Source: Ignavibacterium sp.
GTDB taxonomy: Bacteria; Bacteroidota; Ignavibacteria; Ignavibacteriales; Ignavibacteriaceae
Assembly: GCF_025998815.1 (NCBI RefSeq)
Contig: NZ_AP026678.1
Coordinates: forward strand, 2,294,001 to 2,358,000
Direction: 5' to 3'
DNA: 64,000 bases
Below the pieces are notes generated by a model that ran no database searches, had not been told where the DNA came from, and saw only the letters and a program-made list of their open reading frames with translations. The translations under genes were made by a program, and so were the position numbers. Shown here in pieces: positions 63,401-64,000 of this stretch; the first letter of the stretch is position 1; each line of letters begins with the position of its first letter.

Positions 63401-64000
63401 GATTATACTTTTTAATAGTTTGTTTTCTATTATCACGCGATGAAAAAAACAATCCTTTCTCAGTACCAAACCAGATTGTACCATCGGTAGTTTGAGTTAA
63501 TGCGTTTATACTTATATCATAAAGTTCATCACTGTTTAAGAAATTTATTTCTTCAGATATACTGTAATTGAATTTTTTGTTTTTAGTTGAAAATTTTGCC
63601 AAACCATTGTCTGTTCCAATCCAGATAACTCCGGATTTGTCTTTGTAAATTTTGTTAATACGATTACTGGGTAGGCTGTTTGGATTATTTTTTTCATAAA
63701 CAAATCTGTCCACATTTCCCGTGAATAAATTATATCTCAACAAGCCGGCATAAGAGTCAATCCATAGCAACTTCTGATTTTTGTCAATTTCCGGAATTAC
63801 ATTACCGCTTCCCGAACCGAACTGAAGATTCAAAGGATTGGAAATTTTGTGTCTTCTGAATTTTCCGGTAGAAAGATTAAACTCGGTCAGGTCAGTTGCG
63901 GTCCCAATCCACATAATGCTTGAATCAACTTTATCAATTGTAAGACTCCATATCAAATTATCTGACAGTGAGTTTAAATCGTTGTTCGATTTAAAAAATC
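60468..64000 (-). CDS. hybrid two-component system protein (HTCS3), 5' part missing
   Basis: The frame runs through the right window edge, so the true start lies beyond 64000; about 1176 C-terminal residues are seen. Comparison with HTCS1 suggests that some 220 residues (signal sequence and first propeller blades) are missing. Seen in order: Reg_prop blades (WIGTDNGLAKFS, LWIGTYGKGIFQLD, IWIGTSSGISLF), a Y_Y_Y domain (YTNLNPGKYIFKLRATNSDG), a membrane helix after PPWWQTYWAIG, HisKA (SHEFRTPLLLI), HATPase (NAFKFTPKYG, DTGVGIA, GIGLALVKEL), receiver (SDVMMPEMDG) and AraC HTH at the end. A close paralogue of HTCS1. Likely activator of the small membrane protein and the surface-protein genes down to about 52.3 kb. 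Confidence 0.92.
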   Translation of the reverse strand, partial: FFKSNNDLNSLSDNLIWSLTIDKVDSSIMWIGTATDLTEFNLSTGKFRRHKISNPLNLQFGSGSGNVIPEIDKNQKLLWIDSYAGLLRYNLFTGNVDRFVYEKNNPNSLPSNRINKIYKDKSGVIWIGTDNGLAKFSTKNKKFNYSISEEINFLNSDELYDISINALTQTTDGTIWFGTEKGLFFSSRDNRKQTIKKYNLLGDINVWSLSADGNNNLWIGTYGKGIFQLDNNNRKLTEWNFVDNKTRSMSRFFNKSILIDDNNNIWIGYWGLGLAKLNPTTKEFTRWIHNNEDSASLSYDDVWVIYQDSRKRIWIGTNGGGLNIYDKLSNFFIHFTTEENSQIKLSSNSIYSICESKYGGQNGKTILWVGTNNGLNKITILNDKNNSLKNVTIKIYSISDGLPDNSIKSLVEDKSGNIWIGTSSGISLFNPLTERFTNFTTADGLVSNDMNLSSAVLLENGLILMGSKSGLNYFKPEEIKLSDFIPPIVLTDLKIFNKSVIVGEKSLLKKSITFSDEINIPYSDNVFSIHFAALDFTSAGEIVYSYKLEGFDKDWNIETKNRFATYTNLNPGKYIFKLRATNSDGVWSDNIKTLTIIITPPWWQTYWAIGLYIIIFVLGVWGIIRFQVNREKLRSELRRQEFEAHHLRELEKMKSRFFANLSHEFRTPLLLIKGPLEQLIEGKVQGNLPEYYQMIKRNADRLQNLIDQLLELSQLESETIPLNKQLQNIVSVIRGCVNNFIPFARQKNIELGFNSFYKDITLSFDRDKLEKIINNLLSNAFKFTPKYGAISVDIIVESPGQEYNLKIIVSDTGVGIAEEHLPKIFERFYQIEDSENKSNGFGIGLALVKELISIQQWNIRVESKLNEGTKFTIVIPLTQDEYYQITSDANVDSIEEGEFVSESSLENENDFPDHTNEKPSILFIDDSEDVRLYVSYLLKPLYNLFDCSNAKEGIEVAINHSPDLIISDVMMPEMDGNEFCRIIKTDIRTSHIPVILLTAKATLDSKIEGLETGADDYIVKPFESEELLVRIKNLIEQRKILREKFSKEIYLKPESLVSNILDKEFIQKVTEAIERNIYNFNFDSEKLSEEIGVSRSQLSRKLKALTGDGPGEFIRSVKLRKAAQMILENKFGITQIALEIGFASPGQFSKAFKKYFGCLPSEFREKCKNLTEEKNN

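Noticed and set aside
1-64000. tRNA, rRNA or transposase genes
   Set aside because: None were seen on either strand by eye; a covariance-model search could still find a missed small RNA.

Overview
The window is one stretch of an AT-rich bacterial chromosome. Its gene content points to the Ignavibacteria/Ignavibacteriales branch of the Bacteroidota-Chlorobi group. The evidence is seven secreted proteins ending in a type A Por-secretion (T9SS) sorting domain of the QNYPNPFNPST...VYDxLGNEV type, hybrid two-component regulators with periplasmic beta-propellers, A/G-rich ribosome binding sites, and at least one TAnnTTTG-like promoter element. The taxon is inferred from these protein families; no rRNA or tRNA gene was found to confirm it.

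Layout. 1-6.7 kb: the end of a DUF5916 outer-membrane protein, then two T9SS cargo genes (a repeat-built adhesin-like protein and a HAF-repeat/lipase fusion). 6.7-11.2 kb: a 46-aa membrane protein and the giant one-protein two-component regulator HTCS1. 11.5-20.7 kb: a T9SS five-heme cytochrome, an NTF2-like protein, a ScyD-like T9SS protein, a GAF hybrid histidine kinase, and a Ser/Thr kinase-FGE-hydrolase fusion with a kinase-gene remnant upstream. 20.9-31.2 kb: mostly housekeeping genes (acyltransferase-like membrane protein, gmd, pepT, a U32 peptidase, two antiporters, proS). 31.2-34.3 kb: a membrane-spanning LamG/kelch transcription factor, a tiny zinc-ribbon gene with a switch-like leader, and a small lipoprotein. 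34.4-45.5 kb: OPT transporter with an S8 protease, rsmI, an M49-like peptidase, AlaX, nitroreductase, a soluble histidine kinase, a lytic transglycosylase, thioredoxin, and a SlyD-like PPIase. 45.5-50.5 kb: an ECF sigma factor, a zinc anti-sigma/TPR protein and a TPR-CHAT protein in one operon. 50.6-60.3 kb: more surface proteins, most of them probably one transcription unit behind a second small membrane protein. 60.5-64 kb: a second HTCS, cut by the window end.

How the genes work together. The strongest new signal is that HTCS1 (7-11 kb) and HTCS3 (60.5-64 kb) head loci of the same design: HTCS gene, a gap of about 175 bp, a small single-pass membrane protein, then large exported proteins. 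Both gaps carry the same promoter layout: two TGNNACAAAA half-sites 21 bp apart, followed after exactly 27 bp by a TAnnTTTG-like -7 element (exact in one locus, one mismatch in the other). This looks like the operator of the HTCS AraC domain driving its own surface-protein operon. The second notable system is the sigma/anti-sigma/TPR-CHAT operon, whose parts match the protease-controlled sigma-factor output of type III-E CRISPR (Craspase) but with no CRISPR here and with membrane anchors on two of the three parts. Several interspersed palindromes are also present, one of them in frame inside a T9SS sorting domain.
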